Below are positions 1-7,811 of a stretch of 10,167 nt of DNA, one piece after another. How positions within the stretch are numbered: position 1 is the stretch's first letter; every line of letters starts with the position of its first letter. The notes under the pieces are model-generated. The model saw nothing but the letters and a program-made list of their open reading frames with translations. It was not told the origin of the DNA and did not search any database. The DNA is from JAJRXG01 sp047634015 (GTDB lineage Bacteria; Bacteroidota; Bacteroidia; Chitinophagales; Saprospiraceae): the NCBI GenBank assembly GCA_047634015.1, contig JBLIDB010000184.1:1-10167 (forward strand), read 5' to 3'. The position numbers were made by a program, and so were the translations under genes.

Positions 1-1
1 A

Positions 2-3000
2 GATCTAACTATAAAAGTAGAAGACAATACGGATGATGGCAAAGGCATCTATAGAGAACTCGTTACAGATAAAGATCAACAACTCGATGATGGCGAGGTG
101 TCATATGCAGATTTAGGGTCTCTCATCACGTTGCGTATTAAACCCTATTTAGAAGAACCGAGATTCTTTATCTACAACGAAAAACTTGAAGAAGTTTTCA
201 AATTAGAGGCGATGGTCGATAGCTGTCAATTATTGCCAGGTGACCAAGGTGTAATGGTTAGTAATGGCTATTATTTGAAAACGGGATCAAACAAAAAATT
301 CGAATCTGACACCACAAGAAAACGACACGAAACAACGATCTCTTCGCTTAATGGAGAGGATCATCTATACGTCTACTTTGATCCTCGCGAGGGTCGCTAC
401 GTGCTCATGTCATATAATGTCATTTCACAAGTGGTAGAATCCCCGATGTCATGCAATGGTTATGGGATCTTTGCAGATGGGACACTCGGCTTTTTTAGAA
501 AAGATGTAGAGCCGATCAAACACCATACGATACAGTTGTGGTCCACTCCTTTCGGTAAGCGTCTGACCTCCTCAACAGGGCATGAAGATCACCTCCTTTA
601 CAAAGTTGGAAATAAAGAAATCGTCTCCTTTATGTCAGAGGTCTCTTCTCTGATGTCTCTAATAAAAAAGGAAGATCTATATACAGACCTCTACGAAGAT
701 ATCGTCAATCTGTGTGTCAATATAAAGGACGCTTACTATTGGATTAATACCGAGGAAGCACAACATATATCAACTGTTGTCGGTGATATTCAGGAGGCTT
801 CAGAAGTGGCAATCGGAGAATACCAGAAAGTAGTTAGTATTCGTAAAGCTACCACGGAAGCCACAGAAGTAGTTCAAAAGAAAGCAAAGAAACTATTTAA
901 AGACATCGACATATTAAGTCTTGATGATATCATGACTTTTGTAAGTACACTTACAGCGCTACGAAAAGTCAGAGGTGAGCTTCTTGGAGTCAAAGAATTG
1001 AGATATGCAGATATAAGCCTTGTTGATAATTTAGATATAAATGCGGAAGAAAAAAACATCCAATTAGAAAAATCTTGTGTACGCTTCTTACTAAAGAAAG
1101 CCTCCTTAGAAGGATATAAAAAAAGGATTGATGATATCGATTTATCGATATCTAAAATTAAGACTTCTGTAGAAAGTAATGACCATTCAACCGAGTCAGA
1201 ACAAATAGGAAAAGACTTAGAATTGTTAATAGATATTGTCGGAAGCCTTAAGATAGATGACCCAACAGAAACGACTAAAATAATAGAAAGAATCTCAACA
1301 CTCTATAGTAATCTAAATGGGGTCAGATCCCGTATAAGACAGCAATATAAGGAGATCCGTTCAGGAGAATCTCAAGCAGAGTTCGACGCCCAGTTAAGGT
1401 TATTAGAACAAAGTGTGATCAGTTCTCTTGAAGTGGCTGAAACTCCAGATTCCTGTACAGAGTCTTTGAATCGAATCATGCTAATCTTGGAGGAGATAGA
1501 AGGGAAGTTTATAGAGGAGGAATCATATGTTACTATCCTTCATGGTAAGCGTGAAGAGATCCATAGTGCTTTCGAATCGCGTCGATTACACTTAGTCGAG
1601 ACGCTAAGTCGGCGAACCATAGCACTTGCTCAGTCAGGACAACGGTTGATAGAGGGAATAAGAAAAAGGGCGCTGAAGTTAGAGGGTCCTGAGGCCATCA
1701 ATGGTTTCTATGCTTCTGATATTATGACTCAGAAGGTCCGATCTATTGCTGGAGACCTAAGAGGGTTAGGAGATTCTATAAAGGCGGATGATCTATCGTC
1801 ACAATTGAAATCTTCTAAAGAAGAAGTTCTTAGATCACTTCGGGATAAGAAGGATCTCTACGTAGCAGGAGGGAATATTATAAAATTTGGTCAACATCAG
1901 TTTTCTATAAATACACAGGCGCTAGAACTTACGGTGCTCCCTATTGATCAATCCTTGAATGTGCATCTTACTGGCACCAGTTTTTTTCAAAAATTAGATG
2001 CCGTAGCATTCCAAGGAAGTTCTGATTTTTGGGAACACAATTATATCTCAGAGAATAACGATATCTATAGAGGAGAATACCTTCTCTACCAATACATTCA
2101 AGACAAAGGTGGATTAGAAAATATTGAAGCCAATTCTTTAGAAGAATCAATTACAAAGTTTGCCTCTACACGACTGAATGAAGGCTATGATAAGGGAATT
2201 CATAATAAGGATGCCTATGTTATTGGAAAAGAACTATTAACGAAAAGAAAAGTCATCGGTCTCCTTCGATATGACGGAGAAGAACGTGCTTGGGGTAGAT
2301 TCTTCTGGGAGTTTGGGCTTACAAAAGAAGAGAAGAGAAGCTGGGAGCAGAAAATAGAAACCGCAAGAGCTCTTCTTACCAATTTTCCGCAAAGTGGAAT
2401 TCAAAACGACATCGTATTTGAGTTGAGTGCAATTATGATGAACGCTGATTTAGCCTCTTCATTTAAGGAAACTGATGCTATAGAAGCGGCGAACTATCTC
2501 ATAGAAAGTCTTGTGGAGAAGGAAGTACTTATTGTATCCCAAGATGCTGTCACTTTGGCTGAGAATTTTTCCGCTCATTTAAAAATGATCAAGGCGAAGG
2601 ATACTTATGAACAACACCTAAAGTCTCTATCAGATCTTCCCCTACGATATTTCGAGTATGTAACCCGTTGGTTAGAAGCCTATATCAGCGGAGAGAAAGA
2701 AAAAGTAGATTTAGAAACAGTAAAAGAAGCTGTCGTTCATCTCCTATCACAAGAAAAAATAAAAGTACTTGAAGGGTCGGCAACAATAGATGTCGATGGA
2801 CTACTGGGTGAGCATCCATTAATCAGACGAGGAAATTATAAGATAAAATATGATCTCTTCTTTAAGAAACTTAAAGGGTATTCCAATACTACTGTTCCGA
2901 GAATAGAAGCCTATAAAGCGCTGAAACAAGAACATTTAGAAAAATGGAAAAACAAACTTCGCCTAGAAGAGTTCAAGCCTAGAGTACTGTCTTCCTTTAT

Positions 3001-4177
3001 CCGAAATCAGTTAATAGATAACGTCTATCTCCCTATAATCGGTGACAACCTTGCCAAGCAAATTGGAACCGTTGGAGAACAGAGTCGCACAGACAGAATG
3101 GGGTTGTTGCTATTAGTTTCTCCTCCCGGTTACGGAAAGACAACCTTAATGGAATACGTGGCAGATAGCCTCGGTCTTACTTTTGTAAAGATTAATGGTC
3201 CTTCAATAGGTCATGATATCACCTCATTAGATCCGAACAACGCGCCAAGCTCTGGGGCTCGTCAAGAATTGGAGAAGTTGAATCTATCTTTTGAGATCGG
3301 TGATAATATCATGATATATTTGGATGATATCCAACATTGTAGTGCTGAGTTCTTGCAAAAATTTATCTCTCTAACAGATGGTCAGCGGAAGATAGAAGGA
3401 ACCTATAATGGGCATTCTATGACCTACGACTTTAGAGGTAAAAAAGTCGCGGTAGTTATGGCTGGCAATCCGTACACAGAATCAGGAGAAAAGTTTCATG
3501 TGCCTGATATGTTAGCGAATCGGGCAGATGTTTATAACCTGGGAGATATTCTAACAGGAACAGAATCATATTTCAACAGTAGTTATATAGAGAATGCTTT
3601 AAGCTCTAATCCTTTTCTTCAGCGGATGGCTTCTAAGAGTCTTAAGGATGTCTATGCACTCTTAGATCACATGAAGTCTGGAGATCTTACTGGGATGCAA
3701 TTAGAAAGTTCACATACCCCAGAAGAGCTCGATGAGTATATGAACATCCTTAGAAAGTTATTAGCTATCAGAGATGTGATACTCTTAGTGAATCAGTTCT
3801 ATATCAAGTCCGCTGCTACCAATGATGCATATCGCGTTGAGCCTCCTTTTAAATTACAGGGGTCTTATCGTAATATGAATAAAATGGCAGAAAAGGTCGT
3901 CCCTGTTATGAACGATGCGGAAGTACAAGCGTTAATTTTAGACCATTATAAAAGTGAGGTACAAACGCTAACAAGTAATTCTGAAGCTAACTTCCTTTTA
4001 TTCAAGCGACTTATCAACAAGCTAACTAGGGAAGATGAAGGTCGGCTGGCTTACATTCTAAAGGTTTATCAAGAAGAGAAGGCTGAACGTTCTGGAGATT
4101 TTATTCAACCTGTGATTCAAGAGATCAAGGATTTCAATGAAATACTTAGGACGATAAGAGATCAGATGGGCAAATAA
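2..4177 (+). CDS. Giant DUF3686-type AAA ATPase ('DNA repair ATPase' family), 5' end missing
   Basis: The reading frame is open from base 2 to the TAA at 4175-4177 (1391 codons), so the gene starts left of the window. The GTG at 98 is only an internal valine: the codons before it (DLTIKVEDNTDDGKG near the edge) read as family-like protein. Numbered from that GTG, the N-terminal ~190 residues look like beta-rich repeats. Residues ~200-560 are charged and helical, probably coiled coil. A mixed region runs to ~990, and an AAA/MoxR-like ATPase lies at ~1000-1200. That domain has Walker A PPGYGKTT (bases 3122-3145, Lys at 3137), Walker B IMIYLDD (3308-3328), a sensor-1-like VVMAGNP, and ANRAD further on. 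From recall of the family, full-length members have roughly 200 more N-terminal residues. The 'DNA repair' name is inherited; the real role is not established. ATP binding is well supported, but the substrate is unknown. Family assignment is by recognition, without a search. Confidence 0.9.
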   Translation, partial: DLTIKVEDNTDDGKGIYRELVTDKDQQLDDGEVSYADLGSLITLRIKPYLEEPRFFIYNEKLEEVFKLEAMVDSCQLLPGDQGVMVSNGYYLKTGSNKKFESDTTRKRHETTISSLNGEDHLYVYFDPREGRYVLMSYNVISQVVESPMSCNGYGIFADGTLGFFRKDVEPIKHHTIQLWSTPFGKRLTSSTGHEDHLLYKVGNKEIVSFMSEVSSLMSLIKKEDLYTDLYEDIVNLCVNIKDAYYWINTEEAQHISTVVGDIQEASEVAIGEYQKVVSIRKATTEATEVVQKKAKKLFKDIDILSLDDIMTFVSTLTALRKVRGELLGVKELRYADISLVDNLDINAEEKNIQLEKSCVRFLLKKASLEGYKKRIDDIDLSISKIKTSVESNDHSTESEQIGKDLELLIDIVGSLKIDDPTETTKIIERISTLYSNLNGVRSRIRQQYKEIRSGESQAEFDAQLRLLEQSVISSLEVAETPDSCTESLNRIMLILEEIEGKFIEEESYVTILHGKREEIHSAFESRRLHLVETLSRRTIALAQSGQRLIEGIRKRALKLEGPEAINGFYASDIMTQKVRSIAGDLRGLGDSIKADDLSSQLKSSKEEVLRSLRDKKDLYVAGGNIIKFGQHQFSINTQALELTVLPIDQSLNVHLTGTSFFQKLDAVAFQGSSDFWEHNYISENNDIYRGEYLLYQYIQDKGGLENIEANSLEESITKFASTRLNEGYDKGIHNKDAYVIGKELLTKRKVIGLLRYDGEERAWGRFFWEFGLTKEEKRSWEQKIETARALLTNFPQSGIQNDIVFELSAIMMNADLASSFKETDAIEAANYLIESLVEKEVLIVSQDAVTLAENFSAHLKMIKAKDTYEQHLKSLSDLPLRYFEYVTRWLEAYISGEKEKVDLETVKEAVVHLLSQEKIKVLEGSATIDVDGLLGEHPLIRRGNYKIKYDLFFKKLKGYSNTTVPRIEAYKALKQEHLEKWKNKLRLEEFKPRVLSSFIRNQLIDNVYLPIIGDNLAKQIGTVGEQSRTDRMGLLLLVSPPGYGKTTLMEYVADSLGLTFVKINGPSIGHDITSLDPNNAPSSGARQELEKLNLSFEIGDNIMIYLDDIQHCSAEFLQKFISLTDGQRKIEGTYNGHSMTYDFRGKKVAVVMAGNPYTESGEKFHVPDMLANRADVYNLGDILTGTESYFNSSYIENALSSNPFLQRMASKSLKDVYALLDHMKSGDLTGMQLESSHTPEELDEYMNILRKLLAIRDVILLVNQFYIKSAATNDAYRVEPPFKLQGSYRNMNKMAEKVVPVMNDAEVQALILDHYKSEVQTLTSNSEANFLLFKRLINKLTREDEGRLAYILKVYQEEKAERSGDFIQPVIQEIKDFNEILRTIRDQMGK

Positions 4178-4180
4178 CAA

Positions 4181-4211
4181 CTTGTAGATACATCTATTTT
4201 GCCAATCTTTG
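4181..4211 (+). promoter_or_regulatory. Possible Bacteroidota-type promoter before the MarR-like gene
   Basis: cTTG at 4181-4184 is followed by a 19-base spacer and AATCTTTG at 4204-4211. This fits the Bacteroidota consensus TTTG-N19-21-TAnnTTTG at 3 of 4 and 5 of 6 fixed positions. The -7 box ends 16 bases before the codon I take as the ancestral start (4228), giving a leader of about 10 bases. It is a match by eye in AT-rich DNA, so it could be chance. Confidence 0.3.
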
Positions 4212-4227
4212 ACTTATGCCTTAAGAT

Positions 4228-4689
4228 ATACAATCTCCTTCACCAAATTTCGATCGTATTGACCCTCGTAATTGTGTCAATGCTAAATTGCGGCGACTCC
4301 ATCGCATGGTCGATGGTGCTTATCAAAGTAAGTTGATCGCATTTGGATTGAAAGGGAGTATGCTCTCTATCTTATTCATTATCGGTAAACAAGAACTGGT
4401 AAGCCAGAAATTTATCGCTGATATTCTCCTATTGGATCAATCCACAATGAGCCGAGATATAAAGAAACTTGTGTCAAAAGACTAGATAAAGAAAAGTATT
4501 AGCAGTACGGACTCTCGGGCAAGCGAGTTATCACTTACAATTTCGGGGATTGTATTATTAGAAGAAATTGCTCCATTATGGGAGGAGCTGCATCATAAGG
4601 TGGAATCAGTTCTCGGGCAATTTAATATACGTCAGATAGATGTCCTTACGGAAGCTTTTAAGAATGAGATTCCAATTAATATAAATTAG
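4228..4689 (+). pseudogene. MarR-like winged-helix transcriptional regulator, broken by an in-frame amber codon
   Basis: One continuous frame from 4225 to the TAG at 4687-4689 reads as a complete MarR-type repressor of about 153 codons, interrupted only by TAG at 4483-4485. Before the stop come IDPRNCVNAKLRRLHRMV, the dimer helix, then the HTH QKFIADILLLDQSTMSRDIK. After it, in the same frame, come the wing (TDSRASELSLTISG) and the C-terminal dimer helix (LLEEIAPLWEELHHKVESVL). The stop falls at the wing base, where relatives usually have Trp or another hydrophobic residue (as in KGW-[IV]), so TGG to TAG is the simplest lesion. No ATG precedes the conserved part in frame; ATA at 4228 sits where a start would be expected and an upstream stop lies at 4222-4224. 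A shortened 65-residue product from TTG 4288 would keep the HTH but lose the wing. Such repressors usually control themselves or a neighbour, here perhaps the membrane protein that follows. Confidence 0.8.
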
Positions 4690-4708
4690 GGTTTTTTATA
4701 AAAATACT

Positions 4709-4718
4709 TGTATATACA
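4709..4718. promoter_or_regulatory. 10-bp perfect palindrome between regulator and membrane-protein genes
   Basis: TGTATATACA is self-complementary and lies 14 bases before the ATG at 4733, in the 43-base gap after the MarR-like gene. MarR proteins bind palindromes, usually longer ones, so this could be an operator half-core. The flanking bases do not extend the symmetry, and AT-rich DNA makes such palindromes common. Confidence 0.2.
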
Positions 4719-4732
4719 CTTAATGTAAAAAC

Positions 4733-5422
4733 ATGAATACTATAGTCCCTACTTCCATTGTAATCCTTTTTGCGATTACAACACTGCTTTGTGTAATACT
4801 ATTTGTCCGTGTTGTTTCTCTTTCGAAATCCCACGATAATCTTGTTGTTCCCATTAGTTTAGGTTAGGTTTTATGGATGGGCATACTCATGTTAGCATCT
4901 CTGAATGGGTTCTATATCATCAGTTCTGATGGTTTTCCTAAGATCATTTTGGGCTTCGCTCCTACATTAATCACGATCGCGGCTTTGTTTGCTACAAACC
5001 GAGGGAGAGCTTTTTTAGACAGTCTACCATTGAGGGCGCTAACCTGGATTCATGTCGTCCGCATACCTGTGGAAATAGCACTTAACATACTCTTCTTACG
5101 TCAGTTAGTGCCTGAACTTATGACCTTCGCTGGAAGGAATTTTGATATCATAGGTGGAATAACCGCACCATTAATAATTGCCTTTATCGATTGGAAGCAA
5201 CCTAAGAAGAGAGGTATCCTCTTGACTTGGAACATCCTCGTGCTTGGCTTCTTACTATTTATCATTGTCAATGCCCTCTTGTCGGCTCCGTTGAGTTTTC
5301 AACAATTTGGTTTTGATCAACCGAATGTTGCGATTGCTTATTTCCCTATGATTTGGCTACCTGGAGTTGTGGTGCCCATTGTTCTGCTCTCTCACTTGAC
5401 AGCCATTAGACGATTGATATGA
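4733..5422 (+). pseudogene. Uncharacterised multi-pass membrane protein with an in-frame amber codon near its N-terminus
   Basis: Starting at ATG 4733, 44 codons encode a clear first membrane helix (roughly IVILFAITTLLCVILFV), then TAG at 4865-4867. The same frame continues with no shift for 184 codons to TGA 5420-5422. The remainder has about five more hydrophobic segments and a conserved-looking core: LTWIHVVRIPVE, PELMTFAGRNFDI, GGITAPLI, and FGFDQPN before a last helix. It resembles a hypothetical membrane-protein family I recall from Bacteroidota, with no known function. The unbroken frame on both sides makes a single nonsense mutation the simplest account. The ATG at 4877, 9 bases after the stop, could allow re-initiation and a 181-residue protein without the first helix. 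The gene starts 43 bases after the MarR-like gene, which also has an internal TAG, so the two may once have formed a regulator-target pair. That pairing is inference. Confidence 0.75.
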
Positions 5423-5426
5423 AACA

Positions 5427-5443
5427 ATTCTTTTGAAAAGAAT
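5427..5443. repeat. Perfect 8-1-8 inverted repeat just after the membrane-protein stop
   Basis: ATTCTTTT-G-AAAAGAAT begins 4 bases after the TGA of the membrane-protein gene. It could form a weak AT-only hairpin, but no T-run follows, so it is a poor intrinsic terminator. It may be an operator, a processing site or chance. Confidence 0.35.
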
Positions 5444-5633
5444 CAGAAGGATTATAATATTGTCAACTTCAGATTCTACTGAAATATACATAGGTCTTTA
5501 TAATTCTTTTCGTTTGATTGCCCTTCTTTGTCCTACTGATACTATTTATCAAGATAAGCCAAATGAAAAATTTCTTTGGAAGTTTTACGAAGACCTAGTT
5601 GAAGCAGAGCCCGAAACTAACAAATCTGAATAA
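5433..5633 (+). CDS. Doubtful small ORF (66 codons), possibly a gene remnant
   Basis: The frame opens after a stop at 5415-5417 and contains no ATG, so translation would need TTG 5433, which lies inside the 17-bp inverted repeat. I see no Shine-Dalgarno sequence. The first half is hydrophobic and basic; the last ~28 residues (from YQDKPNEKF, with WKFYEDLVEAEPE) have a protein-like composition with many acidic residues. I recognise no family. It may be the 3' end of a decayed gene, in keeping with the two damaged genes just upstream, or chance reading frame. This is the only coding signal in the 337-base gap between the membrane protein and the histidine kinase; the rest (5634-5724) shows nothing I can name. 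Confidence 0.2.
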   Translation: MKRIRRIIILSTSDSTEIYIGLYNSFRLIALLCPTDTIYQDKPNEKFLWKFYEDLVEAEPETNKSE

Positions 5634-5724
5634 GTGGGCATTCTTTTAATACGATTCAAGGACCTTAGATAACCAAATAAATCAACAGCCTGTTAATACC
5701 AGCAATCTATGCACCTTGTGGACT

Positions 5725-5732
5725 TATATTTG
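5725..5732 (+). promoter_or_regulatory. Probable -7 promoter box for the two-component operon
   Basis: TATATTTG matches the Bacteroidota -7 consensus TAnnTTTG exactly and lies 27 bases before the kinase ATG. That would place transcription start near 5739, with a leader of about 20 bases. No good TTTG -33 element is seen at the usual 19-21 base spacing, so only half of the promoter is supported. Confidence 0.4.
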
Positions 5733-5759
5733 TGTTAACAGAGGTCTTAGGAGTACTCT

Positions 5760-7034
5760 ATGCCCATACTTATCATAAGAAGACTAGCAATACTTGGGGC
5801 GGTGTCTATCATCGGCATCATCTTTATGCAGGGATATAGCCTGCAGCGAGCATACGCACTAGAGGACTCAGAATTTGATCAATCCGTTAGAAGTGCGCTA
5901 TATCAAGTAGCGCAAAGTCTGGCAGACTACAATAATGCACAGTTGCCTCGTCACAATCTTGTAGAACGCAAAACCTCTAACACATATACCGTCAACATCA
6001 ATGATAGGATTGACGCTAACATGTTAGAGTATCGCCTTCTAAGGGAGTTTGAAGCACGTGGCATGTCTACAGAATTCGAATATGGCATCTACGACTGTCA
6101 GAGTCAAGACATGGTCTATGGCAATTACTGTCAGTTGAATCGATTGGAAGATTCACAGCGTTCTGGTCAGCTGCTACCGAAATTTGATGATTTAGTATAT
6201 TACTTTGTTGTGCGATATCCTTCTCAACAAAGCTATTTGTTAAGATCTATGTGGCAGAATATAGGTTTCACCTTGATTACTTTACTGGCGTTAATCTTCT
6301 TTGTCTATGCCATGTGGGTAATTCTTCGTCAGAAAAAATTATCAGATCTACAGACCGATTTTATCAATAATATGACGCATGAGTTTAAGACTCCAATTTC
6401 GTCAATAAAAATTGCTGCTAATGTACTCGGCAATGATCCAGGAATAAAAGCAAATGAAAGACTCTCGAAATACAGTCAGATCATCACGGATCAAAATAAT
6501 CGTCTAAATGATCAAGTGGAAAAGGTTCTTAATTTAGCCCGATTAGAACAAGACAGTTTTAAGTTGAAATTAGAATCATTCGATATTATTCAAGTGATTA
6601 GGCATATCGTGAATTCCGAAAACATGAAAATCCATGAAGGGGGTCAAGGCAATATCTCTCTAAGTGCCTTAAATGGAGACGTCTCGATACAAGCCGATAA
6701 ATTACACTTCTCCAATGTTATCCACAGCATGATTGACAACGCAGTAAAGTATTGTCAAGAAGCCCCCAATGTTGCGGTTTCTGCTTATCTCAAAGGATCA
6801 GATGTCTGGATTGATATTAAAGACAATGGAATTGGCATTAAGAAAGAAGATATAGATAATTTGTTTCAGAAGTTCTATCGAGTTTCTACTGGAGATCTTC
6901 ACGATGTAAAAGGGTTCGGATTAGGACTATTCTATGTGCAGAACATCTGTGAAGCGCATGGTTGGGAAATCAACGTAGAATCAAAAATTGGGGAAGGGTC
7001 AACATTCAGATTAAAAATACCACAACATGGCTAA
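5760..7034 (+). CDS. Membrane sensor histidine kinase (two-component system, RprX-like)
   Basis: This inner-membrane kinase of 424 residues autophosphorylates on a histidine and passes the phosphate to the regulator encoded next. Helix 1 spans ~8-27 and helix 2 ~168-189, enclosing a ~140-residue periplasmic sensor region that I do not recognise; its two cysteines (113 and 124) could form a disulfide. The HisKA H-box NNMTHEFKTPISS places the phospho-acceptor at His207. The HATPase domain has an N-box (SMIDNAVKY, Asn327), G1 (DNGIGI, 355-360), F-box (LFQKFYR) and G2 (GFGLGL, 385-390), so all catalytic boxes are intact. There is no HAMP or PAS domain between helix 2 and HisKA. ATG 5760 is supported by AGGAG at 5749-5753, six bases upstream. 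The gene overlaps the regulator gene by 8 bases, indicating translational coupling. The RprX likeness is at family level; the signal sensed is unknown. Confidence 0.95.
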   Translation: MPILIIRRLAILGAVSIIGIIFMQGYSLQRAYALEDSEFDQSVRSALYQVAQSLADYNNAQLPRHNLVERKTSNTYTVNINDRIDANMLEYRLLREFEARGMSTEFEYGIYDCQSQDMVYGNYCQLNRLEDSQRSGQLLPKFDDLVYYFVVRYPSQQSYLLRSMWQNIGFTLITLLALIFFVYAMWVILRQKKLSDLQTDFINNMTHEFKTPISSIKIAANVLGNDPGIKANERLSKYSQIITDQNNRLNDQVEKVLNLARLEQDSFKLKLESFDIIQVIRHIVNSENMKIHEGGQGNISLSALNGDVSIQADKLHFSNVIHSMIDNAVKYCQEAPNVAVSAYLKGSDVWIDIKDNGIGIKKEDIDNLFQKFYRVSTGDLHDVKGFGLGLFYVQNICEAHGWEINVESKIGEGSTFRLKIPQHG

Positions 7035-7707
7035 AATACTATACGTCGAAGATGACGAAACTTTAGGATTTGTAACGATGGATAACCTAATGCAAGAAGG
7101 ATACGAAATCTTACATTGCAAAGACGGAATGGTGGCTAAGAAGGCTTTTAAAGAGGAGCAATTTGATTTATGTATTGTAGATGTTATGATGCCTAAGATG
7201 GACGGGTTTCAATTAGCCACTTACATTAGGGAGGTAAACTCTCAAATTCCGATTATTTTCGTTACTGCAAAATCTCTTCAAGAAGATAAGATAAAAGGCT
7301 TACAAATAGGTGCTGATGATTATATTACAAAGCCTTTCAGTATTGAAGAGCTTGTCTTGAAAATCAATGTTTTTCTGAAAAGAAAATTTATCAATGACCA
7401 TAGCACGGACCCAAATCTCCAAGTTGGAAAATTTACTTTGGACATGAAAAATCTTAGGCTCGTTAAGGAAGGTCTACCTCAAAAAATCACGCAAAGAGAA
7501 GGAGAATTACTTGAAGTCCTTGCCTCTCACAAAAATGAAATTGTAAAACGAAAACTTCTTCTTGAGCGCATTTGGGGCAAAGAGGACTACTTCCTCGGAC
7601 GCAGTATGGATGTCTTTATTAGTCGGCTAAGAAAACACTTATCGGGAGATCCTAAAGTCGTCATTGAAAATGTACACGGCGTAGGCTTTCGGTTGACGGA
7701 TCAATAA
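7027..7707 (+). CDS. OmpR/PhoB-family response regulator (RprY-like)
   Basis: This DNA-binding regulator of 226 residues is the expected partner of the upstream kinase. The receiver domain (~1-118) has the acidic pair Asp9/Asp10, phospho-acceptor Asp52 in VDVMMPKMDG, switch Thr80 in FVTAK and Lys102 in TKPF, so phosphorylation chemistry is intact. The C-terminal winged helix (~130-224) includes ITQREGELLEVLASH, the recognition-helix region SMDVFISRLRKHL, and the wing ending VIENVHGVGFRL. Both domains are standard length. Its ATG lies within the kinase's last codons (8-base overlap), so the two are one operon and probably coupled in translation. It likely acts as a phosphorylated dimer on direct repeats; targets cannot be read here, although the DUF4920 gene 104 bases downstream is a candidate. 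Confidence 0.96.
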   Translation: MAKILYVEDDETLGFVTMDNLMQEGYEILHCKDGMVAKKAFKEEQFDLCIVDVMMPKMDGFQLATYIREVNSQIPIIFVTAKSLQEDKIKGLQIGADDYITKPFSIEELVLKINVFLKRKFINDHSTDPNLQVGKFTLDMKNLRLVKEGLPQKITQREGELLEVLASHKNEIVKRKLLLERIWGKEDYFLGRSMDVFISRLRKHLSGDPKVVIENVHGVGFRLTDQ

Positions 7708-7762
7708 GTTTAAAACAAGTTTACTTTGATATCCATAGAATCAGCTTACTGATAATTGTTGA

Positions 7763-7794
7763 GTTGGTTTTAACCTTACGTAATTCTAACTTTA
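7763..7794 (+). promoter_or_regulatory. Possible promoter of the DUF4920 lipoprotein gene
   Basis: gTTG at 7763-7766, a 20-base spacer and TAACTTTA at 7787-7794 fit the Bacteroidota pattern TTTG-N19-21-TAnnTTTG with one mismatch in each box. Start of transcription would fall near 7801, about 11 bases before the ATG. A 6-1-6 inverted repeat (TTTATT-G-AATAAA, 7791-7803) overlaps the box and start site and could bind a regulator. All of this is by eye. Confidence 0.35.
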
Positions 7795-7811
7795 TTGAAT
7801 AAATCACACAA

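Noticed and set aside
98..100. GTG as the start of the giant ATPase
   Set aside because: The frame is open to base 2 and the upstream codons look like conserved protein, so the gene begins outside the window.
874..1059. Minus-strand ORF of 61 codons inside the ATPase (and another at 1968-2150)
   Set aside because: Both lie wholly within the ATPase coding frame and have shadow-like composition.
4228..5422. Reassigned or suppressed amber codon explaining the internal TAGs
   Set aside because: TAG ends the intact Skp-like gene (9710-9712) and the SGNH gene (8357-8359) at natural positions, and the 1391-codon ATPase has no internal TAG, so TAG works as a stop here.
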